From contig NZ_KI543236.1 in NCBI RefSeq assembly GCF_000496835.1, positions 583,636 to 647,635 of the forward strand: a DNA stretch of 64,000 nt. The letters are read 5' to 3'. Below, in pieces: positions 8,496 through 17,101 of the stretch (its first letter is position 1; each line of letters begins with the position of its first letter). This DNA is from Thalassobacillus devorans MSP14. GTDB lineage: Bacteria > Bacillota > Bacilli > Bacillales > Halobacillaceae. The position numbers and the translations under genes are program-made. The notes under the pieces were generated by a model that had not been told where the DNA came from, ran no database searches, and saw nothing but the letters and a program-made list of their open reading frames with translations.

Positions 8496-9752
8496 CTAAT
8501 TTTCCTGTTGTGCTTCCTTTTTCTCCTGAGCTGCTTCTTTCTTTTCTTCGGCAGCCTCTTTTTTCTCTTCCTCTGCTTCTTCTTTTTCTTCTTCCGTTTC
8601 TTTTATTTGTTCATAACGTTGTCGCTGGCGATACCCGTAAGTGGAAGAGAGGACGATATCTTCATTTTCAAGCGCAGACCCGAGCGCACCGATGATGGTG
8701 GAAACGCTAGTCGCTGTCCAGGCAATATAGAAATAATTAACATAGCCTACCGTGCCGGATAATTGGGACTGCATCATTCCCATCGGAATCAGGGCAATCA
8801 CTGCGACGGAAAACAGCAGAAATAATAAGAAGTAATACATAGAGACCGTGACTAACAGGGTGAGAACTGTGGCGGTGTTATACAATTTTCGTAAATAATC
8901 GGCACGCTCCTCATTCGGCTTTTCCCAAAGCTTGTGGGCGAGGATGATCCAACCTACCATTGCCAATATGGATGCAATCGACAGCATAAACATCCGCCAT
9001 ATGCCGTAATTATTACTTAACTGCCATAACGTCGGGAAAACGAGCGCGTAAGACCCTGTGGTGAATGCGATAATGATTACTTTCATAAAAGAAGGAAACA
9101 TCGCCCACGGTCGGTTAGCCCGGACCATCCCTGATAAAACCCGCAGGGCGCCGCTGAAACGGGATTTTACTGTGAACCGGACATCGATGTTCGATTCGCT
9201 TTCGTATGGTGTTTCCCGTTGAAGTGGCGAAAGGCGTTCAAACCCTCGCTTTCCAACCAGTCTTGTCGAACTTTTATTTTTCAACTCATTATGCTGATTG
9301 CCATTTTTAGCCTGAATTCTTTGTTCTGCCCGTTCCCTATCTTCATCTGAACTCCCATAATACATTTCATTTACCAACTGTAAAATCGATTCCCGTATCC
9401 GTTTGAACATTGGCGTCGATCCAAGGCCTGGCAGACTGATTAACGCTACGCTCTCTTGAACGTAGGCCTCTGCTACTATCGGCTTTTTGTCATTAAAAAA
9501 TGGCAAATCAGTGAGACAGATAGCAAATTCCCATCCATAATCTTTCCTCTTATCAAGCGTCGCATTTAATACCTTATTGGAATCTTCTGTCACACCTGTG
9601 AGTGCGTCAATGGAGTAAGCGACATCCCATGCGTAGTTCTCATCGACATAATAACTGAGCAAATCCGGTAGTTGCTGCTGCAGTTTTTCTCTTAATTCAT
9701 CTGGATAACCTGGTGCGGTGATTAGTCCTAACGTTTTGGTAGATTTGCCCAT
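8496..9752 (-). CDS. Membrane protein with charged coiled-coil tail
   Basis: 418 residues. Residues 1-200 are soluble and rich in charged residues (starting GKSTKTLGLITAPG). Four or five transmembrane helices follow between about 215 and 360. The C-terminus is about 45 residues made almost entirely of E, K, A and Q in short repeats (KKEAAEEKKEAAQ), surely an alpha-helix or coiled coil. The start is ATG at 9752 with AGAGGTG six bases upstream. I recognise this as a conserved Bacillaceae protein but know no function. The low-complexity tail could be a cytoplasmic docking rod. Confidence 0.75.
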   Translation of the reverse strand: MGKSTKTLGLITAPGYPDELREKLQQQLPDLLSYYVDENYAWDVAYSIDALTGVTEDSNKVLNATLDKRKDYGWEFAICLTDLPFFNDKKPIVAEAYVQESVALISLPGLGSTPMFKRIRESILQLVNEMYYGSSDEDRERAEQRIQAKNGNQHNELKNKSSTRLVGKRGFERLSPLQRETPYESESNIDVRFTVKSRFSGALRVLSGMVRANRPWAMFPSFMKVIIIAFTTGSYALVFPTLWQLSNNYGIWRMFMLSIASILAMVGWIILAHKLWEKPNEERADYLRKLYNTATVLTLLVTVSMYYFLLFLLFSVAVIALIPMGMMQSQLSGTVGYVNYFYIAWTATSVSTIIGALGSALENEDIVLSSTYGYRQRQRYEQIKETEEEKEEAEEEKKEAAEEKKEAAQEKKEAQQEN

Positions 9753-9956
9753 TAATTTCACCTCTGTTTCTTCTTATAAAGTAAGTACCTATACTTAATA
9801 ACCGAAAATAAATGATTTAAACGGTTAAAGTAGCAATTCCTGTAAAAAGTTTACTGAATACCATCGTTTAATCAGTTTGCAGGAGAAAAGCGACAACGGA
9901 TGGAAGGATTATGCATATCATTCACGAACATGTAATTAAATGAAAGGAGATGGGCT

Positions 9957-10715
9957 ATGAAATTAATCGATTTGAGCGTACCTTTAAGTCCCAAAGTAAA
10001 AGAGCCGCTTCCTCCGTCCATTGCATACCATACTCATGAGGATGGTGCGGAACAGGGAGCGAAAATACTTGGAATTGAAAAAGAAGCCTTCCGTGATGCC
10101 AAAGCGTGGGCAACTGAAACAGTGACCGCAAACACGCATGCCGGCACACACGTGGATGCTCCGTGGCATTACGGGGAACAGTCGGAAGGGAAGCCAGCGC
10201 GCACCATTGATGAAATGCCGCTGGATTGGTTCTATCATGATGCGGTCTTGTTCGATTTCAGCAAGCATTCGCCTGGGTATGAAATTTCTTCCGATGACCT
10301 GAAACAACAACTGAAGGAAATCGATTATTCCTTAAAACCTTACGACATTGTGCTGGTCCGAAGTGATGCCGATAAGAAGCTGCATGACGAACAATACGCC
10401 TTCCTGCATGCGGGCGTATCAGCAGAAGCAACACGCTGGCTGCTGGGTCAGGGCATCAAAGTCGTAGGAACCGACGGCTGGGGATGGGATATTCCCTTAA
10501 ATATCCAGGCGAAACAGCACATGGCTGCTCCGGACAAAGGCGTCATGTGGGAGGCACACTATGTAGGAATTGAAAAGGAATACTGCCAAATCGAAAAGCT
10601 GGCAAACCTCGACCAGATTCCGGTCCGGCACGGGTTCAAGGTTTCCTGTTTTCCGGTGAAAATTGAAAAAGCAAGCGGAGCCTGGACGAGACCGGTCGCT
10701 TATATAGAAGAATAA
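9957..10715 (+). CDS. Cyclase family protein (kynurenine formamidase-like)
   Basis: 252 residues of the metal-dependent cyclase/KynB-like hydrolase superfamily. The signature THAGTHVDAPWHY near residue 61 supplies the metal-binding His, His, Asp and His residues. The N-terminal LIDLSVPLSP and the block IKVVGTDGWGWD also fit. The family hydrolyses aryl formamides or related amides and esters. No tryptophan-catabolism genes are near, so substrate is undetermined. The start has AAAGGAGATGGGCT. It is followed by a terminator shared with the convergent DUF4179 gene. Confidence 0.82.
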   Translation: MKLIDLSVPLSPKVKEPLPPSIAYHTHEDGAEQGAKILGIEKEAFRDAKAWATETVTANTHAGTHVDAPWHYGEQSEGKPARTIDEMPLDWFYHDAVLFDFSKHSPGYEISSDDLKQQLKEIDYSLKPYDIVLVRSDADKKLHDEQYAFLHAGVSAEATRWLLGQGIKVVGTDGWGWDIPLNIQAKQHMAAPDKGVMWEAHYVGIEKEYCQIEKLANLDQIPVRHGFKVSCFPVKIEKASGAWTRPVAYIEE

Positions 10716-10720
10716 CTAAA

Positions 10721-10760
10721 TAGAAGGGCAGCCTCCGTACCAGGCAACTGCCCTTCTATT
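10721..10760. terminator. Bidirectional terminator
   Basis: TAGAAGGGCAG (10721-10731) pairs perfectly with CTGCCCTTCTA (10748-10758) between two converging genes. Confidence 0.8.
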
Positions 10761-10761
10761 G

Positions 10762-12174
10762 TTATGGTAAATCTATTTTGATTGGCTTCATTTTGATTTT
10801 GTCATTACCTGCAAAGATTCCGAAAGGCACCATCAAAGAGTGATCTTCTATGGTGAATTTTTCATGGTTAGCGAGATCAAACTTTGTCCGAAAATGTAAC
10901 TCTTTCCAGTCGACTGCTTTTCCTTTTTCAGCTAGAATGAGTGAATCATCTTCCAATGCTTCATACTGGGTTTGTCCGTCGGCTCCTGGAATGACATCTT
11001 CCGAGCGAATAAGCTTTATCTGATTTGCAAAATTGTTGAGGATATCATTACTAAACTTTGCTTCATCCACATTTTTGATGTGAAAATCGACTACTACTTC
11101 GCCGTCTTTTTTCATAACTTCATTGACGACGATTTTGTAACCAAACCGCTTACTTTCCACTTCAAAGCTGGATGGCTGAATCGCATGGATGGTATCAAAT
11201 TCATCTCTTACCACCGTTGGATGAATCATGAGAAACTGATCACGCTCATCAATTTTACTCGTAAAGAGAGAGCGTTCCTTAACTTTTACCTGATTAGCCG
11301 TTTCCTTTATATTGAGGATATTTCCGATATTTCTAGGCATCAGACGATTCCCCTGATCATCGAAAACATCGATGTTGATCTGATCACTTTCTCCGTCTTT
11401 TGGTCGGGTCGTTTCATAATCCAGAATGGTGGTAGTGTTTCCTTTTGTAATGGCGTCCATAGTAAACGTGTAGGAACCATCTTCCGTACGGCTTTCACCT
11501 TTTACCGTAAGCATTTCAGCTGGCCGTTTTTCGATCGGTACATCAAACCTCCATGTGCCTTTTTCCCCAAGGATGGATGTGAAGGTAAGTGGCAGCGTGA
11601 AATCGCTGTCGATGGTTTGATCCAATTGGTAAAACTCTATCGCACCGACAAATCCATCTTTCGTCTCTTTGAGACTGCTCATCGATCCAGCCCATTGGTT
11701 TTTATCCTTGCCATCAAATAAATAGTATCCATATCCGGTTTCAGGGCTGTTCGGTTTATCCAAATTTTTAATGGATAGCTGATCACCTGATGCTTTGAAC
11801 GTCACTCCCAGTATTTGATTGTCATAGTAGGCACTGGTGATAGTAATATCAATGCCATTATCTGTGGCTTTCTCTTCAAGCTCTGTGACCAGGTCACTCG
11901 CGAATAATTCACTGCCGACAGGTGTAGTAAGGTCCTCGTAAATGAAGTGAAGGACAGGAACTTTTGCAAGTACTTCCGTTACGGGAGAGAAGACCAGGCC
12001 AGAGGCAAGGACAAGAGAAGCAGCACTCGATGTAATGGCAGCTGATGTTTTCCAGTGTTTCCTCTTGCGCTTCATACGCTTCCCTGATTTGATACCATTC
12101 GTAATTGCCTGGTCCAGCTTCTGCTTAGGGACTTTGATTTCGTTCCACTGCCGATCAAATTGTTCTTTTCTCAT
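10762..12174 (-). CDS. DUF4179 membrane-anchored protein, probable anti-sigma factor
   Basis: 470 residues. A basic cytoplasmic N-terminal segment (about 1-45, KRMKRKRKHWK) precedes one transmembrane helix (about 46-66, SAAITSSAASLVLASGLVF) and a large extracytoplasmic part containing the DUF4179 region. This is the layout of RsgI/anti-sigma-type proteins next to ECF sigma genes in Bacilli. Its start lies 20 bases inside the end of the sigma factor gene, so translation is coupled. I infer that the cytoplasmic N-terminus binds and restrains the partner sigma factor; no classical zinc-binding anti-sigma motif is seen. Confidence 0.8.
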   Translation of the reverse strand: MRKEQFDRQWNEIKVPKQKLDQAITNGIKSGKRMKRKRKHWKTSAAITSSAASLVLASGLVFSPVTEVLAKVPVLHFIYEDLTTPVGSELFASDLVTELEEKATDNGIDITITSAYYDNQILGVTFKASGDQLSIKNLDKPNSPETGYGYYLFDGKDKNQWAGSMSSLKETKDGFVGAIEFYQLDQTIDSDFTLPLTFTSILGEKGTWRFDVPIEKRPAEMLTVKGESRTEDGSYTFTMDAITKGNTTTILDYETTRPKDGESDQINIDVFDDQGNRLMPRNIGNILNIKETANQVKVKERSLFTSKIDERDQFLMIHPTVVRDEFDTIHAIQPSSFEVESKRFGYKIVVNEVMKKDGEVVVDFHIKNVDEAKFSNDILNNFANQIKLIRSEDVIPGADGQTQYEALEDDSLILAEKGKAVDWKELHFRTKFDLANHEKFTIEDHSLMVPFGIFAGNDKIKMKPIKIDLP

Positions 12175-12688
12175 CGATCTTCACTCCTCCTAATAACTTT
12201 TTTAACTCATTTTTAGCGCGGTGAAGATAGGTTTTCACCGTTCCTTCCGGTTTCTCCATCGTTTCGGAGATACTTTTAATCGACTGATCATGAAAATAGA
12301 AAAGGATAATAACCGTTTTATACTTAGGACTTAAGATAGAAAGAGCAGAAATCAAATCCAGCTTTTCTTCAATATGATGATTTTCGTACTCTCGGAAATT
12401 GGAAAAGTCTTCAGTCAGGACGACTTTTTTTCGCTTTTGAAGGAAATCATAGGCTGTATGAATTAATATTTTCATCAGCCAGGCATTAAACAGTTCTGCT
12501 TTTTTTAGCTGGCTGATAGAAATAAATGCTTTGGTAACGGCCTCCTGAACGACATCCAGAGCGTCATGTTCATTACGGACATAGAGGAAAGCTGTTTTGT
12601 ATAATTTTTCGCTTTCTTCTTTAATTAATTTCTCAAAGGCTTCTTCATCGCCTTTAATGGCTTTTTTTACAACATACTTATGTAACAA
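12155..12688 (-). CDS. ECF RNA polymerase sigma factor
   Basis: 177 residues with sigma region 2 (YKTAFLYVRNEHDALDVVQE) and region 4 (LSPKYKTVIILFYFHDQSIKSI, then GTVKTYLHRAKNELK). The size and sequence resemble the B. subtilis SigV/SigM/YlaC group. Expressed with the overlapping DUF4179 gene, it probably answers an envelope signal. The start ATG at 12688 has GAGGAGGTGGCAC upstream. A TGAAAC box 46-51 bases ahead suggests autoregulation. The regulon cannot be read here. Confidence 0.88.
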   Translation of the reverse strand: MLHKYVVKKAIKGDEEAFEKLIKEESEKLYKTAFLYVRNEHDALDVVQEAVTKAFISISQLKKAELFNAWLMKILIHTAYDFLQKRKKVVLTEDFSNFREYENHHIEEKLDLISALSILSPKYKTVIILFYFHDQSIKSISETMEKPEGTVKTYLHRAKNELKKLLGGVKIDEKRTI

Positions 12689-12711
12689 TGTGCCACCTCC
12701 TCACCCATATA

Positions 12712-12739
12712 TGAGGGATTAACCCAGTAAAAAGTTTCA
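12712..12739 (-). promoter_or_regulatory. Possible ECF-type autoregulatory promoter
   Basis: On the minus strand TGAAAC (12739-12734) is followed by TTTTTAC and, after a 16-base spacer, CCCTCA. Bacillus ECF sigma factors of this group use TGAAAC -35 boxes. The -10 half is a weaker match to CGTC. Confidence 0.45.
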
Positions 12740-12920
12740 ATTTTTTTATGTTTCCTGAACGCTATAATCCTACCATAATATGTTAAGGTTATTTTGGAGA
12801 TGGGATTAAAATCAAAGCAAGGAAGAAAGTTAACACGGAGATTATTTGTATAATAAGTGAGTTATTTCAATTGAGGAAGAGGAGTGTGAGGATGCCATTA
12901 GAACAGGAAGTCATTGGAAT

Positions 12921-13190
12921 GTGGATGCTGGTTACTCGGTAGTAATGGGAGGGGCTGTGTTAATAACCTTGCTCCTTTGGATCAGGAAAAAGGATAACTT
13001 TGTTGCTTATGGAAGCACGATATTACATATGCTGTTTTTTTCTCTGGCCATCTATTTCGTTATAAAAGCAATTGCCTTTGATTATCATCATCCGATGGCT
13101 TCGGAGGAAATATCCCTTCACATAGGGATTGCCGGAGTTGTTTGGGCTTTCAGCATGGTTTGTTTAGTTATCGGAATCTATCATTTCTAA
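12921..13190 (+). CDS. Small membrane protein, possibly frameshifted at its 5' end
   Basis: 89 residues from GTG with about three transmembrane helices (GGAVLITLLLWI, TILHMLFFSLAIYFVIKAI, AGVVWAFSMVCLVIGIYHF). The family is not recognised. The best ribosome site nearby, GAGGAAGAGGAG at about 12873-12884, serves an ATG at 12892 in another frame that ends after 16 codons at 12940. Joining the two frames would give a natural N-terminus, so either the gene carries a frameshift or it starts at the weakly served GTG. Confidence 0.5.
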   Translation: MDAGYSVVMGGAVLITLLLWIRKKDNFVAYGSTILHMLFFSLAIYFVIKAIAFDYHHPMASEEISLHIGIAGVVWAFSMVCLVIGIYHF

Positions 13191-13318
13191 AAAAAACAAA
13201 GTGAAAATATGGTAGAGTAGTTAGAAAGGATGTTTGTTATTACTAGGATAACAAGCTTAAAGCCTTGTTTTACATACGACACATCGATCCAGCTTACATA
13301 ATAAAAGGAATGAATTTA

Positions 13319-14074
13319 ATGACACTACTATCTTTTCTCGCCATTTTATTAGTTGGAGTGGGAGCAGGGTTCATCAATGTGATTGCCGGCGGCGGCTCGC
13401 TCCTTACCATGCCGATGCTGATATTTTTCGGCTTGCCATCAGCCGTAGCAAACGGCACCAATCGGATTGCGTTGATGGCCCAAAATATTGTCGCCATCGC
13501 TTCTTTCCGAAAACATGGGTACTTCGATTGGAAGTTCAGCACCATGCTGGCGATTCCTGCTTTGATCGGATCGATTGTGGGTGCAAACTTTGCCATTTCA
13601 CTTTCCGATGAGGTCTTCAATCGAATTCTCTCCGTGGTCATGCTGCTCGTACTTGCGATTATTATTTGGAAACCGCATAAGAAGTTATCAAACGGACCAA
13701 CCGCAGACACACTTTCAAGGAAAATAGGCCTTATCGTCATTTTCTTTTTCGTAGGAGTGTATGGCGGATTCATTCAAGCAGGTGTCGGTTTCATTATCAT
13801 TGCTGCCCTGACGATGGTATCTGGTTTGTCTCTTGTGAAAATCAATAGCATCAAGGTTTTCGTGGTAGCTATTTACACACTATCCGCCCTGGTCGTATTT
13901 ATAATTAACGATCAGATCAATTGGGGCTATGGCATAACCTTAGCTATCGGTACAAGTATTGGGGCAGTCCTTGGAAGTAAATTCGCAGTACAGCGTGGGG
14001 AGAAATGGGTCCAGCGGATATTGATTGTTTCTGTCCTCATAATGGCGGGGAAATTGTTTTACTCGTCACTTTAA
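13319..14074 (+). CDS. TSUP family transporter (TauE/SafE-like)
   Basis: 251-residue integral membrane protein with about eight helices and the two-fold repeat of the sulfite exporter TauE/SafE family: N-terminal GAGFINVIAGGGSLLTMPML and the mirrored VGVYGGFIQAGVGFIII. These carriers move sulfur-containing or small organic anions. The ATG at 13319 is served by AAGGA nine bases ahead. It is monocistronic, ending at the terminator at 14113. Substrate unknown. Confidence 0.87.
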   Translation: MTLLSFLAILLVGVGAGFINVIAGGGSLLTMPMLIFFGLPSAVANGTNRIALMAQNIVAIASFRKHGYFDWKFSTMLAIPALIGSIVGANFAISLSDEVFNRILSVVMLLVLAIIIWKPHKKLSNGPTADTLSRKIGLIVIFFFVGVYGGFIQAGVGFIIIAALTMVSGLSLVKINSIKVFVVAIYTLSALVVFIINDQINWGYGITLAIGTSIGAVLGSKFAVQRGEKWVQRILIVSVLIMAGKLFYSSL

Positions 14075-14112
14075 GTTCTTCCTTTTGAAAATTTAAGATT
14101 AATCATCAAATG

Positions 14113-14145
14113 AAAGACGGAATCGAATGTGATTTCGTCTTTTTT
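14113..14145 (+). terminator. Intrinsic terminator of the TSUP gene
   Basis: AAAGACGGAATC pairs with GATTTCGTCTTT over a six-base loop, then a T run. Confidence 0.82.
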
Positions 14146-14522
14146 GATAAAAAAAGTAGAGGAGAGACTTTTTAGTGTTTACTTCCCGCTAATCGATCAG
14201 TACGGCTATGGTAATTTGGTTGAATTGCCGGAGTAGTAATTAAATAAACGTGCTGTTGTCTCGAAGTCGAGTCTTCCCGAAAAGATGCAGGATAGTGAAA
14301 GACTCGGTTTCGAGATATTGTTCCGAAAAACTTACTTTTAGAAGGGATATTTACTTCTATGTTGAACTATGGAAGGGGATGTAAATTATGAAAATCGGGA
14401 GTCATGAGATGGAAGTTTAGGGGATTTTCGTGATGCTTTGGCTATTTTTAGGGTGGGTAAAGAGTAGGTAACATTTTTAAAAATTGACGATGTGACGGAA
14501 TATGAATAAGGAGGATTTTATC
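14146..14522. other. Intergenic region with degraded coding traces
   Basis: A 25-codon open tail ends at the TAG near 14236. A well-served ATG at 14388 (behind GGAAGGGGATG) runs only ten codons. No family is recognisable in either. The region also carries the inverted repeat at 14258-14317. Confidence 0.4.
14258..14317. repeat. ATCTCGAAATC-family inverted repeat, copy 1
   Basis: TCTCGAAGTCGAGTCTT and AAGACTCGGTTTCGAGA match as inverted arms at 15 of 17 positions, around a loop of about 26 bases. Related single arms occur at 15678 and 29030, and another pair at 16491-16607. Confidence 0.65.
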
Positions 14523-14999
14523 ATGGATGATGCGTCAAATAACCGGAGGATAGATACTGCTTCAAGAATAATTATGGCCTCACCGCAAACCATCTATCAG
14601 TCTTTCTTGAACCCGGAGGAACTCGTTTCCTGGCTTCCACCAAAAGGGATGTCAGGTCATATTGAAATGTTTGATCCCCGTGAAGGCGGGAGTTATAAAA
14701 TAACCCTTATGTATGAAATAGAGCATTCAAACCCTGGTAAAACTACAGAAAACACTGATGTAGTCCAAGCGAAGTTTTTGGAATTAGTTCCAGATAAGCG
14801 AATTGTGCAATCCGTAAAATTCAATTCCAAGGACCCTGCGTTCTCGGGGGAGATGGTTCAGAAATGGCTCTTGGAAGCCAATTCAGTAGGTACAGAAGTT
14901 ACTATCGTTTGTGAAAATGTTCCTGAAGGAATTCGGAAGGAAGACCACGACATAGGATTAAGGTCCACATTAGAGAATCTCGCTTTGTATACTGAGTGA
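14523..14999 (+). CDS. SRPBCC domain protein (AHSA1/START-like)
   Basis: 158 residues with the SRPBCC ligand-binding fold: opening strand RIIMASPQTIYQSFLNPEEL, then SWLPPKGMSG, an ELVPDKRIVQSVKF strand, and a final helix. ATG at 14523 lies behind AAGGAGG. Members bind hydrophobic ligands or act as stress or chaperone accessory proteins; nothing here assigns a ligand. Monocistronic. Confidence 0.82.
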   Translation: MDDASNNRRIDTASRIIMASPQTIYQSFLNPEELVSWLPPKGMSGHIEMFDPREGGSYKITLMYEIEHSNPGKTTENTDVVQAKFLELVPDKRIVQSVKFNSKDPAFSGEMVQKWLLEANSVGTEVTIVCENVPEGIRKEDHDIGLRSTLENLALYTE

Positions 15000-15154
15000 T
15001 GATTGCAAAATTATAATTAGCTCTCTTCAGCAAAGGTTATAATTGGGAGATAAATTCCATATAACTCGATTTCGATTCTCCAAGAATAGGGGGCTTTTCT
15101 TTAATATCATTGCTTTGAAGCAATTGAAGATAAAAGATATAGGAGGTATTTTCA

Positions 15155-15625
15155 TTGATTAAGGGTCTATACGAAGCACATTTGCCGGTAAGTAACTTGA
15201 ATAAGTCGATTGAATTCTATGAAGGGCTAGGGTTGAAGTTTGACCATAAAGTGGAAGATAGAGTAGCTTTTTTATGGATTGTAAAAGACCAAAGTTGGGT
15301 TGGCTTATGGAAAACCGATAAGGTTGAGGTAGAGTATCATCCTTCAATTAGACATATAGCTTTTGAAGTATCTTTGGATGGTTTGAAAAACTCGATTAAC
15401 TGGCTAACAACTAAAGGTTATAAACCGAGAAAAGCTTTTGGTTTTGAGCCTACTGAACCATTTGTGATGCCAAATCCTAATGAAGGGTTTGGACATGCAA
15501 AGATACATTTTAATGACCCAGATGGAAATAGTTTAGAGTTTATTTGTAAAATTGGTAATCCTAACAATTTGACAGAGAAAATGTATCTAAGTGAATGGGA
15601 AGAATTAAATAAATTAGCGAAGTAG
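15155..15625 (+). CDS. VOC family protein (glyoxalase fold)
   Basis: 156-residue vicinal-oxygen-chelate protein with paired beta-alpha-beta-beta-beta modules. It has the N-terminal EAHLPVSNLNKSIEFYEGLG, a central HIAFEV and the C-terminal FNDPDGNSLEFI. The His in each half and the final Glu are likely metal ligands. Such proteins include glyoxalases, thiol-transferase resistance enzymes and dioxygenases. TTG at 15155 is the start, nine bases after GGAGG. Function not determined. Confidence 0.82.
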   Translation: MIKGLYEAHLPVSNLNKSIEFYEGLGLKFDHKVEDRVAFLWIVKDQSWVGLWKTDKVEVEYHPSIRHIAFEVSLDGLKNSINWLTTKGYKPRKAFGFEPTEPFVMPNPNEGFGHAKIHFNDPDGNSLEFICKIGNPNNLTEKMYLSEWEELNKLAK

Positions 15626-15677
15626 TATGCAGCATAGACGATATAAATGGAGACTAAAGTAAAAGAAAAGCTAAGAT

Positions 15678-15699
15678 ATATCTCAATTTCGAGTCTTTT
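15678..15699. repeat. ATCTCGAAATC-family repeat, copy 2 (single arm)
   Basis: TCTCAATTTCGAGTCTTTT resembles the left arm of the repeat at 14258. Confidence 0.45.
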
Positions 15700-15705
15700 T
15701 GTATT

Positions 15706-15741
15706 GGGGGCGATACCTGCACAGAGTGACCATCGCTTATT
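15706..15741. repeat. GGCGATTATCC-family hairpin, degenerate
   Basis: GGGGGCGATACC faces ACCATCGCTTAT. This is the weakest of five related hairpins in the window. It is followed at 15744 by the recurring word GCTAACGGGGCAG. Confidence 0.35.
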
Positions 15742-15782
15742 GTGCTAACGGGGCAGTTTAGTGGAATAAGGGGGCTATATTT

Positions 15783-16412
15783 TTGAAGAACAATCAAGAG
15801 TTTAAAAATCATTGGAAAAGGTTTATCATCTTCTCGCTTTCCATTGGGCTGGTAGTTGGAATTTTTTCCGTAATTTCCGACCACATCCCAAGTATTGGTG
15901 AGAAAATGATGGGTCTTGAAACCGCCATTACGTATTTAGCGGTAATGATAAACTCCTTACCAGTCTGGTTTATATTTGCTATGATTATTGGTTATAAATT
16001 TGCACGAAATATTAAGGAAGCATTATTTTTTGGTGCCTTATATACAATCATTGCAATCACATTTTATTTCTTGTTTGGCTACATTTACGAAAGCTTCATT
16101 TACGAGGGGGTTATACCTGTTTCAACATCTTTTAAAGATCAATTAAAAGTCTACGCAGAATGGTACGGAGCCTCAACTGCCGGTGGTCTTGTAGGAGGAG
16201 CGTTGGGATATCTATTTAAAAAGAATCGGTTTGTTTTATTATTCTTGGTTTTAGGGATAACCTTACAATTGTTTGTAAATGGCGCAAGAAGTTGGGACAA
16301 CCCTGTCGGTATTGCTCAAAATGTGAGCTTTTGTCTTATGATTATAAGCATTTTCATTTATTTATCGATTGTTTGGAAAAAGAATAGGAATAAGAAACAG
16401 AGTCTCGCATAA
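15783..16412 (+). CDS. Hypothetical membrane protein, five or six helices
   Basis: 209 residues starting at TTG 15783 (KNNQEFKNHWKRFI). It has about five or six transmembrane segments, including IIFSLSIGLVVGIFSVI, YKFARNIKEALFFGALYTI and a glycine-rich GASTAGGLVGGALGYLF. No family recognised. It is more AT-rich than the genes left of 14 kb and lies among short repeats, which suggests accessory DNA. Confidence 0.6.
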   Translation: MKNNQEFKNHWKRFIIFSLSIGLVVGIFSVISDHIPSIGEKMMGLETAITYLAVMINSLPVWFIFAMIIGYKFARNIKEALFFGALYTIIAITFYFLFGYIYESFIYEGVIPVSTSFKDQLKVYAEWYGASTAGGLVGGALGYLFKKNRFVLLFLVLGITLQLFVNGARSWDNPVGIAQNVSFCLMIISIFIYLSIVWKKNRNKKQSLA

Positions 16413-16490
16413 CGAGATTATTTTGTAAAAAGGAGAGTTGTAAGGAGAAAACTTAACTAGCGGGTGCGTTAGTTGAAAATCTGCTTCAAT

Positions 16491-16607
16491 ATCTCGAAAT
16501 CAAGTCTTCAGCAAACGGGGGCAATAGCTGAAGATTGTATAGTTGCTCTTTAGCTTTTTCTTCTATTCAAGAACAAAGCAGGAGTGTTGAAGGGTCAGTT
16601 TCGAGAT
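16491..16607. repeat. ATCTCGAAATC-family inverted repeat, copy 3
   Basis: ATCTCGAAATCAAGTCTTC (16491-16509) and the inverted GAAGGGTCAGTTTCGAGAT (16589-16607) flank about 80 bases. This is the size and shape of a very small non-coding mobile element. No flanking target duplication was confirmed. Confidence 0.55.
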
Positions 16608-16688
16608 CTCCTAATATTTATCTGAAAGTGTAAAGGTGTTTTAACACAGTTAGGCAATGGAGGGTATTGAGAAGAAAGGGAGATGATT

Positions 16689-16976
16689 ATGAAGAAAATA
16701 AAGACAAGCTATTTAATCAACACGATTGTAAGTGGAATAATAGCAATCCTTATATCTACCTTTTTTGCTGGGGGCACAATCGCAGAAAACTATACGGACA
16801 AGACTTGGGTGGCACCTGAGTTTTTTGTGATCATACCTATATGGTCTTTAGGATTTTTAATTGGATTACCTGTTTACAAAAGTGTATCCGCTGGAATGTA
16901 TTTATTTCTTTCAATTCTAATCACGTGGGCTTCTATCCCGTTTGGAATACGATTGGGTTTTTATCTAGCTACATAA
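16689..16976 (+). CDS. Small membrane protein
   Basis: 95 residues with three hydrophobic segments (YLINTIVSGIIAILISTFF, FFVIIPIWSLGFLIGLPV, MYLFLSILITWASIPFGI). ATG at 16689 is served by AAAGGGAG; the in-frame ATG at 16683 is too close to that site. No family recognised. Confidence 0.55.
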   Translation: MKKIKTSYLINTIVSGIIAILISTFFAGGTIAENYTDKTWVAPEFFVIIPIWSLGFLIGLPVYKSVSAGMYLFLSILITWASIPFGIRLGFYLAT

Positions 16977-17101
16977 TTTTCAAGTTGAAACAGCACTACA
17001 TACTACAAATAAAGCTGAAAAATACAATAAATACAGAAAATCACAAATCTGAGGCTATAGTATAATAGTTTATTTAATTTACAAAGCAAGGGGGAAGAGC
17101 A

